A stretch of 64,000 bases of DNA from Rhodospirillaceae bacterium (GTDB lineage: Bacteria > Pseudomonadota > Alphaproteobacteria > Rhodospirillales > UBA2165), in contig CANIGJ010000001.1 of NCBI GenBank assembly GCA_947467145.1, forward strand, positions 248,001 through 312,000, given 5' to 3'. A program made the translations under genes and the position numbers. The notes beneath the pieces are model-generated. The model made no database searches. It had not been told where the DNA came from and saw only the letters and a list, made by a program, of their open reading frames with translations. This document shows, piece by piece, positions 35,310 to 43,514 of the stretch. Numbering within the stretch: the stretch's first letter is position 1; each line of letters begins with the position of its first letter.

Positions 35310-35333
35310 GCGCGGACGCTACAGTCCGCGCCT
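35310..35333 (+). repeat. Intercistronic hairpin between SBP 9 and SBP 10
   Basis: GGCGCGGAC (35310-35318) pairs with GTCCGCGCC (35325-35333) across GCTACA. It matches the hairpin at 33663-33690 with one A-T pair changed to G-C on both arms, so pairing is kept. The flanking GTAGACTCC...CTTTACC text is also shared. Confidence 0.7.
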
Positions 35334-35370
35334 GATACTTTTATATATAATAATATTAATGGAGAGCTTC

Positions 35371-36912
35371 ATGTCCCGTATTGCAGCGGCCGTATTCAGC
35401 CTTGCGGCAGCTTCGCTGTTCGCCCTTTCCCCGGCGCAGGCGCAAAAATCGAAGAACGAGATGCGCGTCGTCATCAACGACATGTTTCCGGTTCTCGATC
35501 CCATCGTCTTCCCGCAGGACGAAGCGGGCACGTTCCACCATGCCGTCTATCAGTCGCTGCTCGCCTATGAAGAGCATCAGAAAAAATACATGCCGCTGCT
35601 GGCCAAGTCGTGGACCATCGTGCAGCCGGGCGTCTACGATTTCGAACTGCGCGACGATGTGACGTTCCATTCCGGCAATAAGATGACCGCCGACGACGTC
35701 GTCTGGACGATGATGTATTTCGCCGATCCGAAACTGAAAGTCCGCTTCAAGGCGCGTTACGACTGGGTGAAGTCGGTCGAGAAATTGAGCGACTATAAAG
35801 TCCGCATCACGTCCAACCAGCCGCTGGCCAGCGATCTGTTCATGCTCGCGTATCGTTCGCGCATCTACGACACCAAAATCCTGAGCAAGATGGACAATCC
35901 GAACGATTACGGGCGCGTGTCGGCGTCCGCGACCGGCCCCTACAAAATGGTCAGCATCGACAAGTCGAAGATCATCCTGGAGAAGTTCGCCGACAGTAAG
36001 GACACCTACGACCGCCAGGGCGTGAACCGCTATATCGGCTTCGGCATTCCCGACGAGCAGACCCAGATCGCCCAGATGATGACGGGCAACCTGGACGCCA
36101 TCCGCAACATCTCGTCCGATAACGCGACCTCCATCGCCAAGACGCCGAACATGAAGATGGTCGACACCCCAGGTGGCGACATCGTTTATGTGACGCTCGA
36201 CGCGGCCGGCCGCTCCAAGAACAAGGTCATGACCGACCAGCGCGTGCGCAAGGCGGTCATGATGGCGATCAACCGCGACGAACTGATCAAGCATATCGTC
36301 CCGGGCCATGGCACGGCGGTGAAGCTGAAGGGCATCTGCCTCGAATCGACCTACGACTGCACCTACGGCGTGCTGCCGACCGACTTCAATCCGACCGAGG
36401 CCAAAAAGCTATTGGCCGAAGCCGGCTTCCCGAACGGGTTCGAACTGCAACTCGACGTTCATGAACCGGTCCGCGAGATCGGCGAGGCGATCGCCGGGGA
36501 GCTGCGCAAGATCGGCATCAAGGCGGCCGTTCAGCCGATGCCGCTCAACGTCTATGTGAAGCGCCGCGGCGAAGGCGAATTCACCATGTTCGCCGGCTTC
36601 TACCCCACGTCCTCGCAGCCCGACACAATGAACCTGTTCGATTTCTTCTTCGGCCAGGATCGCGATTATTACAAAGACGACCTCATCTTGAAGGCGCAAC
36701 AGGAAGCGAATCTCGAATTCGACGATGCCAAACGCCGCAAGTTGTATCTCGACGGCATCAATCGCGTGAACGAGATGAACTACATCATCCCCTTCTCGAC
36801 CTTGCCCGCGGCCTACGCCATGACCAAGGAAGTGAAGATCATGAAGAACCGCTACAGCGCCACGGCGGTCTATATCAACGATCTCGTGTGGGACGATTAT
36901 AAGGGCCAGTAA
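35371..36912 (+). CDS. SBP_bac_5 periplasmic substrate-binding protein 10, orphan (last of the plus array)
   Basis: 513 residues from the ATG at 35371. An ATG at 35359 is in frame, but the ribosome binding site GGAGAG lies between the two and the signal peptide (MSRIAAAVFSLAAAS, as in SBP 9) starts at 35371. Mature start QKSKNEMRVVINDMFPVLD. Blocks are DDVTFHSGNKMTADDVVWTM, TGNLDAIRNISSDNATSI, CLESTYDC and KKLLAEAGFPNGFE. The ligand loop is FYPTSSQPDTMN. It is the most diverged of the three plus-array genes and is followed by a terminator and then three MetE-like genes on the same strand. Confidence 0.94.
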   Translation: MSRIAAAVFSLAAASLFALSPAQAQKSKNEMRVVINDMFPVLDPIVFPQDEAGTFHHAVYQSLLAYEEHQKKYMPLLAKSWTIVQPGVYDFELRDDVTFHSGNKMTADDVVWTMMYFADPKLKVRFKARYDWVKSVEKLSDYKVRITSNQPLASDLFMLAYRSRIYDTKILSKMDNPNDYGRVSASATGPYKMVSIDKSKIILEKFADSKDTYDRQGVNRYIGFGIPDEQTQIAQMMTGNLDAIRNISSDNATSIAKTPNMKMVDTPGGDIVYVTLDAAGRSKNKVMTDQRVRKAVMMAINRDELIKHIVPGHGTAVKLKGICLESTYDCTYGVLPTDFNPTEAKKLLAEAGFPNGFELQLDVHEPVREIGEAIAGELRKIGIKAAVQPMPLNVYVKRRGEGEFTMFAGFYPTSSQPDTMNLFDFFFGQDRDYYKDDLILKAQQEANLEFDDAKRRKLYLDGINRVNEMNYIIPFSTLPAAYAMTKEVKIMKNRYSATAVYINDLVWDDYKGQ

Positions 36913-36935
36913 ACCGGCCTTTTTACCGGACAACG

Positions 36936-36983
36936 GGCCCACCTTCGGCGGCGCAAAAACGCGCATCGGATGTGGGCCTTTTT
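36936..36983 (+). terminator. Terminator after SBP 10
   Basis: GGCCCAC (36936-36942) pairs with GTGGGCC (36972-36978), followed by TTTTTCTT. The loop is long (29 nt) and may fold further. It separates the SBP array from the MetE-like array on the same strand. Confidence 0.65.
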
Positions 36984-37063
36984 CTTGGCCTGTTTTCATT
37001 GACAGGCGCAATGATGTGAGTCATGCGTACTGGCATAAAAATGCCAGGAGAGGACTCAACCAA

Positions 37064-38185
37064 ATGGCCACCCGCAAAGGACCGTTTCGCGCCGATCATG
37101 TCGGCAGCCTGATCCGTCCCGATCACCTGCTCGACGCGCGCGCCAAACGCAAAGCGGGCGAGCTCAGCCAGGAGGCACTGACCAAGCTCGAAGACGAATT
37201 GATCCGCGACGTGATCGGCTTGCAGGAAGCGGCCGGCATGAAAGTCGTGACCGATGGCGAGTTCCGCCGCCAGACTTGGCATGTGGATTTTCTGACCGGC
37301 TTCGACAATGTGTCTGAAGCGCCCGGCAAGCTCGATGTTTTCTTCAAGCAGGCCGACGGCACCGTCACGAGCACGAAGCCCAACGGCATGTATGTGTCGG
37401 GCAAGCTGAAACGTTCCAAATCGATCCAGGGCTCGGACTTCGAATTCATCAAGGCGGCGACCAAGGTCACGCCTAAGGTCTGCATCCCGTCGCCGTCGCT
37501 GATGCATTTCCGTGGCGGACGCGAGGCGATCGACGCCAAGGCCTATCCCCATATGGACGATTTCTGGGCCGATCTTGCCCGCGTCTATAATGAGGAGATC
37601 CAGGATCTCGTCAAACGCGGCCTCAAATACCTGCAGATCGACGATACCAACCTCGCCTATCTGTGCGACGAGAATTTCCGCAGCGCCGTCAAAGCGCTGG
37701 GCGAGGATCCGGACAAGCTGCCCGGCACCTACGTCAAACTGATCAACGATTGCATCAAGGGCCTGCCCGACGATGTGACCACCGCGATCCATCTGTGCCG
37801 CGGCAATGCCTCGACCGGCGGCGTCGCCAAGGGCGGTTACGAACCGGTGGCCGAAGCGCTGCTCGGCGGCCTCAATGTCGACGGCTTCTTCCTCGAATAT
37901 GACGACGAACGCTCGGGCGACTTCAAGCCGCTGCGCTTCCTGCCCAAGGGCAAGACCGTCGTGCTCGGTCTGGTCACCACCAAGAACCCGCGCCTCGAAA
38001 GCAGCGACGAATTGAAGCGCCGCATCGACGAGGCGACCAAAGTCGTGTCGCTCGACCAACTGGCACTCAGCCCGCAATGCGGGTTCTCATCGGGCGCCGG
38101 CAAACGACCCATCACCATCGCCGACGAAAAGAAGAAGCTCGCCCGCATTGTCGAGACCGCGGATGCGGTCTGGGGGCGCGCCTAG
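37064..38185 (+). CDS. Core MetE-like zinc methyltransferase 2
   Basis: 373 residues, catalytic barrel only. Zinc ligands: His243, Cys245 (HLCRGN), Glu278 (FFLEYDDERSGDF) and Cys339 (SPQCGFSSG). PFRADHVGSLIRP at the N-terminus and YLQIDDTNLAYLCD in the middle are shared with copies 3 and 4. The ATG at 37064 is preferred over an upstream in-frame ATG because homology begins there and AGGAGAGGA precedes it. It is the first of three tandem paralogues (spacings 45 and 69 bp) directly downstream of the SBP 8-10 array. It has the SSG variant of the Cys loop, unlike copies 3 and 4 (GTG). Confidence 0.9.
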   Translation: MATRKGPFRADHVGSLIRPDHLLDARAKRKAGELSQEALTKLEDELIRDVIGLQEAAGMKVVTDGEFRRQTWHVDFLTGFDNVSEAPGKLDVFFKQADGTVTSTKPNGMYVSGKLKRSKSIQGSDFEFIKAATKVTPKVCIPSPSLMHFRGGREAIDAKAYPHMDDFWADLARVYNEEIQDLVKRGLKYLQIDDTNLAYLCDENFRSAVKALGEDPDKLPGTYVKLINDCIKGLPDDVTTAIHLCRGNASTGGVAKGGYEPVAEALLGGLNVDGFFLEYDDERSGDFKPLRFLPKGKTVVLGLVTTKNPRLESSDELKRRIDEATKVVSLDQLALSPQCGFSSGAGKRPITIADEKKKLARIVETADAVWGRA

Positions 38186-38230
38186 AACAAGAAACCATCA
38201 CCAAACGACCCTGTAACAAAAGGAACTCGC

Positions 38231-39376
38231 ATGTCACGTAACACCAACATTCCCTTCCGCGCCGACCATGTCGGCAGCCTGCCGCGCCCCGAATATGTGC
38301 TCGACGCGCGCGACGCCAAGGCCGAAGGCAAGATCAGCGCCGCTGAACTGCGCGCCGTCGAAGACAAGGCGATCGCCGAAGTCGCCGGCTGGCAGCAGGA
38401 CCTCGGCCTCAAAGGCATCACCGACGGCGAATATCGCCGCGCCCTGTGGCACATGGATTTCCTGTCGCAGATCGGCAACGTGAAGCAGGGCGAAGGCCGT
38501 TTCGTCATCGGTTCGGACAAGGCCGACCAAAACGGCTTCCGTCCGCAATGCATGGTCACCACCGGCAAGCTTGGCCGCCCGAAGGGCATCCAGACCGAAG
38601 ACTTCAAGTACCTGAAAAGCGTCGTCAAGGAGACGCCGAAGGTCTGCGTGCCGTCGCCGACCCTGATGCATTTCCGTGGCGGTCGCGATGCGGTGGACCA
38701 GGCCGCTTACCCGACGATGGATATGTTCTTCGCCGACGTCGCCAAGGTCTATAACGAGGAATTCAAGGAACTCGCGAGCCTCGGCCTCAAATACCTGCAG
38801 ATCGACGACACCAACCTCGCCTATCTGTGCGACAGCAACATTCGCGGCGAACTCGAAGGCGTCGGCGAGAAGCCGGACGCCCTGCTCGACACCTATATCA
38901 AGCTGATCAACGACTCGGTCGCCGGCCTGCCCGACGACATGACCGTTTGCCTGCATATGTGCCGCGGCAATTTCGGTCGTATCTCCAAGGGCAGCTACGA
39001 GCCGGTCGCCGACAAGCTGTTCAACACCCTCGACGTCGACGGCTTCTTCCTGGAATACGACGACGAACGTTCGGGCGATTTCGCGCCGATCCGTTTCGTG
39101 CCGAAGGGCAAGCGCGTTGTGCTCGGCCTGTTGACCACGAAGGACCCGCAGGTCGAAGACGCCGAGCCGGTGAAGAAGCGTATCGATCAGGCGGCGAAGT
39201 ATCTGCCGCTCGACAATCTGGCGATCAGCGCCCAGTGCGGTTTCGGCACCGGCGCCGGGCGTCAGCCGAACCGCCGCCGCATGGATGCGACGCGCAAGTT
39301 CTGCTCGATCGACGACACCAAGGCGAAACTCGGCCGCATCGTGGGGATCGCCCGCGACGTCTGGGGTACCGTCTAA
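38231..39376 (+). CDS. Core MetE-like zinc methyltransferase 3
   Basis: 381 residues. Zinc ligands: His242, Cys244 (HMCRGN), Glu275 and Cys336 (SAQCGFGTG). Like copy 4, and unlike copies 1 and 2, it has an extra C-terminal segment with a further Cys (TRKFCSIDD), and an RRR-rich loop after the Cys motif. MSRNTNIPFRADHVGSLPRPEYVLDARDAK closely matches copy 4. AAAAGGA precedes the ATG. Its position within a three-gene tandem suggests gene amplification followed by specialisation on related methyl donors or acceptors. Confidence 0.9.
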   Translation: MSRNTNIPFRADHVGSLPRPEYVLDARDAKAEGKISAAELRAVEDKAIAEVAGWQQDLGLKGITDGEYRRALWHMDFLSQIGNVKQGEGRFVIGSDKADQNGFRPQCMVTTGKLGRPKGIQTEDFKYLKSVVKETPKVCVPSPTLMHFRGGRDAVDQAAYPTMDMFFADVAKVYNEEFKELASLGLKYLQIDDTNLAYLCDSNIRGELEGVGEKPDALLDTYIKLINDSVAGLPDDMTVCLHMCRGNFGRISKGSYEPVADKLFNTLDVDGFFLEYDDERSGDFAPIRFVPKGKRVVLGLLTTKDPQVEDAEPVKKRIDQAAKYLPLDNLAISAQCGFGTGAGRQPNRRRMDATRKFCSIDDTKAKLGRIVGIARDVWGTV

Positions 39377-39386
39377 CTTTAGATAT

Positions 39387-39413
39387 CCGGGCCCGGTACC
39401 GCGCCGGGCCCGG
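39387..39413 (+). repeat. Intercistronic GC hairpin made of two self-complementary decamers
   Basis: CCGGGCCCGG occurs at 39387-39396 and again at 39404-39413, separated by TACCGCG. Each copy is its own reverse complement, so they form a very stable 10-bp stem (7-nt loop) or cruciform. There is no T-run. It sits in the 69-bp gap between MetE-like 3 and 4. Confidence 0.6.
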
Positions 39414-39445
39414 CACTAACGACAACGTACAGAGGAGGAATCACC

Positions 39446-40588
39446 ATGGCTGACAAGAAAAAGGGACCGTTCCGCGCCGATCATGTGGGCAGCCTACCCC
39501 GCCCGGATTACGTGCTCGATGCCCGCGACGACAAGGCCGCCGGTAAGATCACGCCGGCCGAACTGCGCAAGATCGAAGACCGCGCCATCGCCGACGTCGC
39601 CAAGGCGCAGGAAAATCTCGGCCTGAAGGGTATCACCGACGGCGAATACCGCCGTTTCCTCTGGCATCTCGATTTCCTGTCGTCGTTCGACAATGTCGCC
39701 GAAAAGCCCGGCCGCTTCCTGCTCGGCGTCGACAAGACCGAGGATATCTCGAAAGGCTTCCGCCCGAACTGCATGGCGACGACCGGCAAGTTCACGCGCT
39801 CCAAGCCGATCCAGCTCGAGGACTTCAAGTTCCTGAAGCAGCAGACCAGCCAGACCGCCAAGGTCTGCGTGCCGTCACCGACGCTCATGCATTTCCGTGG
39901 CGGCCGCGATGCGGTGGACGCCAAGACCTATCCGAACCTCGATCAGTTCTACACGGACGTCGCCAAGGCCTATAACGACGAATTCCAGGACCTGGCCAAG
40001 GCGGGCTGCAAATACATCCAGATCGACGACACCAACTTCACCTATTTGTGCGATCCGAAGATCCGCAACTCGGTGGCGGAAATGGGCGAGGATCCGGATG
40101 AATTGACCGACACCTACATCAAGCTGGTCAATGATTCGATCAAAGGCCTGCCGTCCGACGTCACCGTGAACTTCCACATGTGCCGCGGCAATTTCGGCAA
40201 GCTCGCCTCGGGCAGCTACGACCACATCGCCGACAAGCTGTTCAATGGCCTGAAGGTCGACGGCTACCTGCTCGAATACGATGACGAACGTTCGGGCGGC
40301 TTTGAGCCGCTGCGCATGATGCCGCGCGACAAGCGCGTCATGCTGGGCCTGCTCACCACCAAGAGCCCGGTCTTGGAAGATAAAAGCATGCTCAAGAAGC
40401 GCATCGACGAAGCGGCGAAGTTCCTGCCGCTCGAGAACTTGGCGCTGGGCGCACAATGCGGTTTCGGCACCGGCGCCATCCGGGTGGCCCGCACAGACGG
40501 CCCGCGCCACTTCTGCACCTGGGACGAGACCCAGGCGAAGCTCGGCCATATCGTGCAGACTGCCCGCGAGGTCTGGGGCGAAGTCTAA
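39446..40588 (+). CDS. Core MetE-like zinc methyltransferase 4
   Basis: 380 residues. Zinc ligands: His244, Cys246 (HMCRGN), Glu277 (LLEYDDERSGGF) and Cys338 (GAQCGFGTG), plus Cys357 near the end (RHFCTWDE), also found in copy 3. AGAGGAGG lies just before the ATG, the strongest ribosome binding site of the three tandem copies. It ends the tandem and is followed by a strong terminator. Copies 3 and 4 are the closest pair. No full-length MetE or MetH gene lies in the window, so a role in methionine synthesis cannot be excluded for any of the copies. Confidence 0.9.
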   Translation: MADKKKGPFRADHVGSLPRPDYVLDARDDKAAGKITPAELRKIEDRAIADVAKAQENLGLKGITDGEYRRFLWHLDFLSSFDNVAEKPGRFLLGVDKTEDISKGFRPNCMATTGKFTRSKPIQLEDFKFLKQQTSQTAKVCVPSPTLMHFRGGRDAVDAKTYPNLDQFYTDVAKAYNDEFQDLAKAGCKYIQIDDTNFTYLCDPKIRNSVAEMGEDPDELTDTYIKLVNDSIKGLPSDVTVNFHMCRGNFGKLASGSYDHIADKLFNGLKVDGYLLEYDDERSGGFEPLRMMPRDKRVMLGLLTTKSPVLEDKSMLKKRIDEAAKFLPLENLALGAQCGFGTGAIRVARTDGPRHFCTWDETQAKLGHIVQTAREVWGEV

Positions 40589-40609
40589 AACTTCACTCCA
40601 TCGAAATAG

Positions 40610-40650
40610 AAAAGGCCCGGCCACTGGTAAATCATGGCCGGGCCTTTTTT
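40610..40650 (+). terminator. Rho-independent terminator after the MetE-like tandem
   Basis: AAAAGGCCCGGCCA (40610-40623) pairs with TGGCCGGGCCTTTT (40635-40648) across an 11-nt loop, with a 7-T run. It is the strongest terminator in the window. Confidence 0.92.
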
Positions 40651-40667
40651 TATGCTAAAATCGCATC

Positions 40668-40790
40668 ATGAAATTCATCATTCTCATCCTGGCAACTTGC
40701 CTGCTGGCCGCTTGCACGGCCGACCAGATGGGTGCCGCCAGTAAAAGCTGGTGTCGCAACAGCCCGGATATCTGTACGGTGAACGAATAG
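40668..40790 (+). CDS. Small predicted lipoprotein (40 residues)
   Basis: A short gene coding 40 residues. MKFIILILATCLLAAC is a compact lipoprotein signal with lipobox LAAC and lipidation at Cys16. The mature part is only 25 residues and has two more cysteines (SWC at 29 and DIC at 36) that could form a disulfide. TATGCTAAAAT just upstream could be a -10 element; no clear ribosome binding site is seen. It follows the terminator of the MetE-like tandem and precedes a DUF2798 gene. I do not recognise a named family; it is believable as a small envelope protein because of the textbook lipobox and in-frame stop. Confidence 0.65.
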   Translation: MKFIILILATCLLAACTADQMGAASKSWCRNSPDICTVNE

Positions 40791-40828
40791 CGTCAGGGCG
40801 TGGCACCCCGGTTCGTTCAGCAGGCCCT

Positions 40829-41059
40829 ATGTTAGGCATCCCACGGCGTTACGCCCATTTCGTCTTCGGCATCATCCAGTCCGGCCTGACCTCCGCCGTC
40901 GCGGCCGCGATCGCCAGCTATCCATTCATCGAAACCGGCGGCTTTCTCGCGCACTGGCTTAGTGCCTGGGTGATCTCCTGGCTGCTCATGCTGCCGGTCG
41001 TGATCTTCGCCGCCCCCGGCATCCGCCGGCTGGCCAACGCGCTCACACGCGAAGCTTAG
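40829..41059 (+). CDS. DUF2798-like small membrane protein
   Basis: 76 residues with two membrane helices (about 8-30 and 38-60) and the pattern GIPRRYAHFVFGIIQSG...SWLLMLPVVIFAAPGIRRL, typical of the DUF2798 family found in many proteobacteria. The ATG at 40829 gives the normal family length; a longer in-frame version from about 40751 would overlap the lipoprotein gene and adds residues without homology. The function of the family is unknown. Its 3' end overlaps the 3' end of the convergent MetE-like gene by 4 bp. Confidence 0.78.
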   Translation: MLGIPRRYAHFVFGIIQSGLTSAVAAAIASYPFIETGGFLAHWLSAWVISWLLMLPVVIFAAPGIRRLANALTREA

Positions 41060-42183
41060 TATCCCAGCGCCTTGCTGGCGAGTGCGGCGCCCTCGGTCAG
41101 GGATTTCAGCTTCGCCCAGGCGATCTGCGGATGTGAGCGCCCACCGAAGCCGCAATCGGCCCCAGCAATCACATTCTCGCGCCCAACCAGCTTGGCGAAG
41201 CGCTGGATGCGCTGCGACACAAGCTCCGGATGTTCGATGCCGTCGGTGGCATGGCTGATCACGCCGGGGATCAGGATTTTGCCCTTCGGCAGTTTCACAT
41301 TCTCCCACACGGCATATTCGTGTTCGTGGCGCGCATTGGCGGCCTCGATGAGGTACCCCTCCGCCTTCACGTTCAGCATGATGTCGACGATATGAACCAT
41401 TTCCAGATCATAGGCATGCGGACCGTGCCAGCTGCCCCAGCACAGGTGATAGCGGATTTGCTCGGCGGGGATATTGCGGAAGGCATGATTGAGCGCCTCG
41501 ACCCGCACGGCGCAGCGCTTACGAAACGCGTCGAGCCCCATCTTGATGCCGATGCGGTCCCACAACGCCGGCAGCCAGGCATCATCGACCTGAAGGATAA
41601 GCCCCGCCTTGGCGATCATCTCGTATTCGACGCGTAAGGCTTCGGCGAAGGCGAAGAGATATTCCTCCTCGCTCTTATAGAATTCGTTTTCGCGATAGAC
41701 CTCGAGACTGGCCGGCGCGGTCGAGGTGAGGAACACCTCGTTGCCGTTGGTATTGGCCTTCAGGGTATCGATCTCGTGCTGGACCTCTTTCTGCGCCTGA
41801 TAGGTGACCGGGCCGGTGCAGACCCAATTCGGGCGCGAATGACGGATCTGGCTGTTGTTGTTGACCGCATAGAACAGGGTACCCGCCTTGCTCGCATAAT
41901 CGTAGAACTCGGCGAATTCCTCGCGGTCCTTACCCTGCAGGATCAGCGGTTTGCCGTCCTTGCGCGGGCGTTCGGAAAAGCCGCCGAAGCGATGATCGAC
42001 ATAGGACAGCCAATCGCCGCCCTTGGTGTATTCGCCCTCGTTGATGATATCGAGGCCGATGGCGCGCTGCTGCTTCACCACATCGACGACAGCGGCTTTG
42101 ACCTTCGCCTCGCTATCCAGGCCGTCCGGCTCCGGCAGGCTGCCGACGTGGGTCGTGAGGATCTTTTTGGTGCTGCGTTGCAT
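41056..42183 (-). CDS. MetE/epoxyalkane:CoM transferase-like zinc alkyltransferase
   Basis: 375 residues, zinc methyltransferase barrel. Ligands: His246 and Cys248 (YHLCWGSWHGPH), Glu280 (YLIEAANARHEHE) and Cys344 (GADCGFGG). The loops after the ligands differ clearly from the four MetE-like copies and resemble epoxyalkane:coenzyme M transferase-type proteins, which activate a thiol on zinc and alkylate it. It is the last gene of a five-gene minus operon behind a Rieske oxygenase (11-bp gap) and a complete ABC importer. Coenzyme M use cannot be inferred; the thiol could be another small thiol or homocysteine. Confidence 0.85.
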   Translation of the reverse strand: MQRSTKKILTTHVGSLPEPDGLDSEAKVKAAVVDVVKQQRAIGLDIINEGEYTKGGDWLSYVDHRFGGFSERPRKDGKPLILQGKDREEFAEFYDYASKAGTLFYAVNNNSQIRHSRPNWVCTGPVTYQAQKEVQHEIDTLKANTNGNEVFLTSTAPASLEVYRENEFYKSEEEYLFAFAEALRVEYEMIAKAGLILQVDDAWLPALWDRIGIKMGLDAFRKRCAVRVEALNHAFRNIPAEQIRYHLCWGSWHGPHAYDLEMVHIVDIMLNVKAEGYLIEAANARHEHEYAVWENVKLPKGKILIPGVISHATDGIEHPELVSQRIQRFAKLVGRENVIAGADCGFGGRSHPQIAWAKLKSLTEGAALASKALGY

Positions 42184-42194
42184 GTAACGTCTCC

Positions 42195-43496
42195 CTATTC
42201 AGCGATGGCGAGCGTGCCGCGGCTCGCCGGATCGAAGCCGCGCCACCAGCCGCCCAACAGATCGGTATCGGCGGCGACTTCCTGGCTGAGTACCACCATC
42301 TCGTTCAGCGCATCGGGCTGGCCGTCGCGTTCGACGAACATGGGATCGCGACCCGCCTGCATGTCCTCGATCGCTTTCAGCAATTGGCGGCGCATCATGA
42401 TGACGGCGCGATCGGTCGTGCCCAGATGTTCGACGGACCGATCCAGGATAGCGCCTTGCGCCTCCGTCGCCAGCTTGTCGTGCGATTGGAACGAACGACC
42501 CAGCCCGACGAAGCTCGTCTGCTTCATTTCCTCGCGGTTCTGCATGTAGCGGTTCTGACGAGTGCGCGGGCTGCGGAAATCCGCACCGATCTCGGCGAAC
42601 TGCGAATTGCGCTGAAACTCGGCATCGACCGGACCGTCGGATCGATAGGCGAGCGTATATTTCCAATGGCTGTAATCGTCGACCGGCACATGCCAATGGA
42701 CCTGATAGCCGACATTGTCGTTGACCGCGCCCTTGCGTGGATCGACCAGCGGCGAGCCGTGGAACGACGACGCATTGGGCATGATGAAATTGGTGATGCG
42801 GACGAAGCGTTTGCCCGGGCGGTTGGCGCGCGCGGCGAACAGACGCAGCCCATAGGCGGTTTCCTCGACCTCGATCTGCGGGGCGGGGTCGTTGGAGATC
42901 AGCTTGTTGAGTTCCGATTCGACCGCCTCGGCCTGCGACAGGAAGCGATGCAAATACGACAGATGCTGCGGATCGATATTGCCTTCGTTGGCTTGCAGGT
43001 AATTGCATTCCTGCAAGACCTTGATGACGAAGGTATGCTCGATGGGTTTGTTCATGAACGGAAAGTTCGGCAAGCGCGGCGCCTCGCCTTCACCCATATA
43101 TGCGAAGATCAATCCGCCGAGATCGCACGCCGGATAGGCAGTATGGCGGATCTTGGTCTTGAAGGCGCTGCCGTCCGGTTCGCCCGGCTGTTCCATGCAG
43201 CGCCCCTCACCCGACAGCAACCAGCCATGATAGATGCAGCGCAGTCCGCCGTTCTCGACCCGGCCGTAACTCAGATCGACCGCGCGATGCGGACAGGCCC
43301 GGCCGATCAATTGCGGTTGGCCCTTCGCGTCGCGGAACAGCACCAGTTCCTCACCCATGACATCGACGGGCAGCGGCGTGTCCTCCGATAGCTCGCTGGA
43401 CAGCGCCACCGGCTGCCAATAGCGCCGCAGCATCTCCCCGCCTGGCGTGCCCTTACTGGTCCGTGTGACCAATTCGTTCTGTTCGCGACTGAGCAT
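42195..43496 (-). CDS. Rieske [2Fe-2S] ring-hydroxylating/demethylating oxygenase, catalytic subunit
   Basis: 433 residues. Rieske cluster ligands are Cys68, His70, Cys87 and His90 (CPHRAVD, CIYHGW). The mononuclear iron site is Asp175, His178 and His183 in EGNIDPQHLSYLH. The layout fits the phthalate-dioxygenase / O-demethylase branch, which needs a separate reductase; no reductase gene is seen here. It is encoded between the ABC importer ATPase (18-bp gap) and the zinc alkyltransferase, which suggests that the imported compound is oxidised and then dealkylated. The related gene at the right edge (63220-64000) shares the iron motif layout. Confidence 0.9.
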   Translation of the reverse strand: MLSREQNELVTRTSKGTPGGEMLRRYWQPVALSSELSEDTPLPVDVMGEELVLFRDAKGQPQLIGRACPHRAVDLSYGRVENGGLRCIYHGWLLSGEGRCMEQPGEPDGSAFKTKIRHTAYPACDLGGLIFAYMGEGEAPRLPNFPFMNKPIEHTFVIKVLQECNYLQANEGNIDPQHLSYLHRFLSQAEAVESELNKLISNDPAPQIEVEETAYGLRLFAARANRPGKRFVRITNFIMPNASSFHGSPLVDPRKGAVNDNVGYQVHWHVPVDDYSHWKYTLAYRSDGPVDAEFQRNSQFAEIGADFRSPRTRQNRYMQNREEMKQTSFVGLGRSFQSHDKLATEAQGAILDRSVEHLGTTDRAVIMMRRQLLKAIEDMQAGRDPMFVERDGQPDALNEMVVLSQEVAADTDLLGGWWRGFDPASRGTLAIAE

Positions 43497-43514
43497 GACC
43501 TTGTCTCCTACTTT

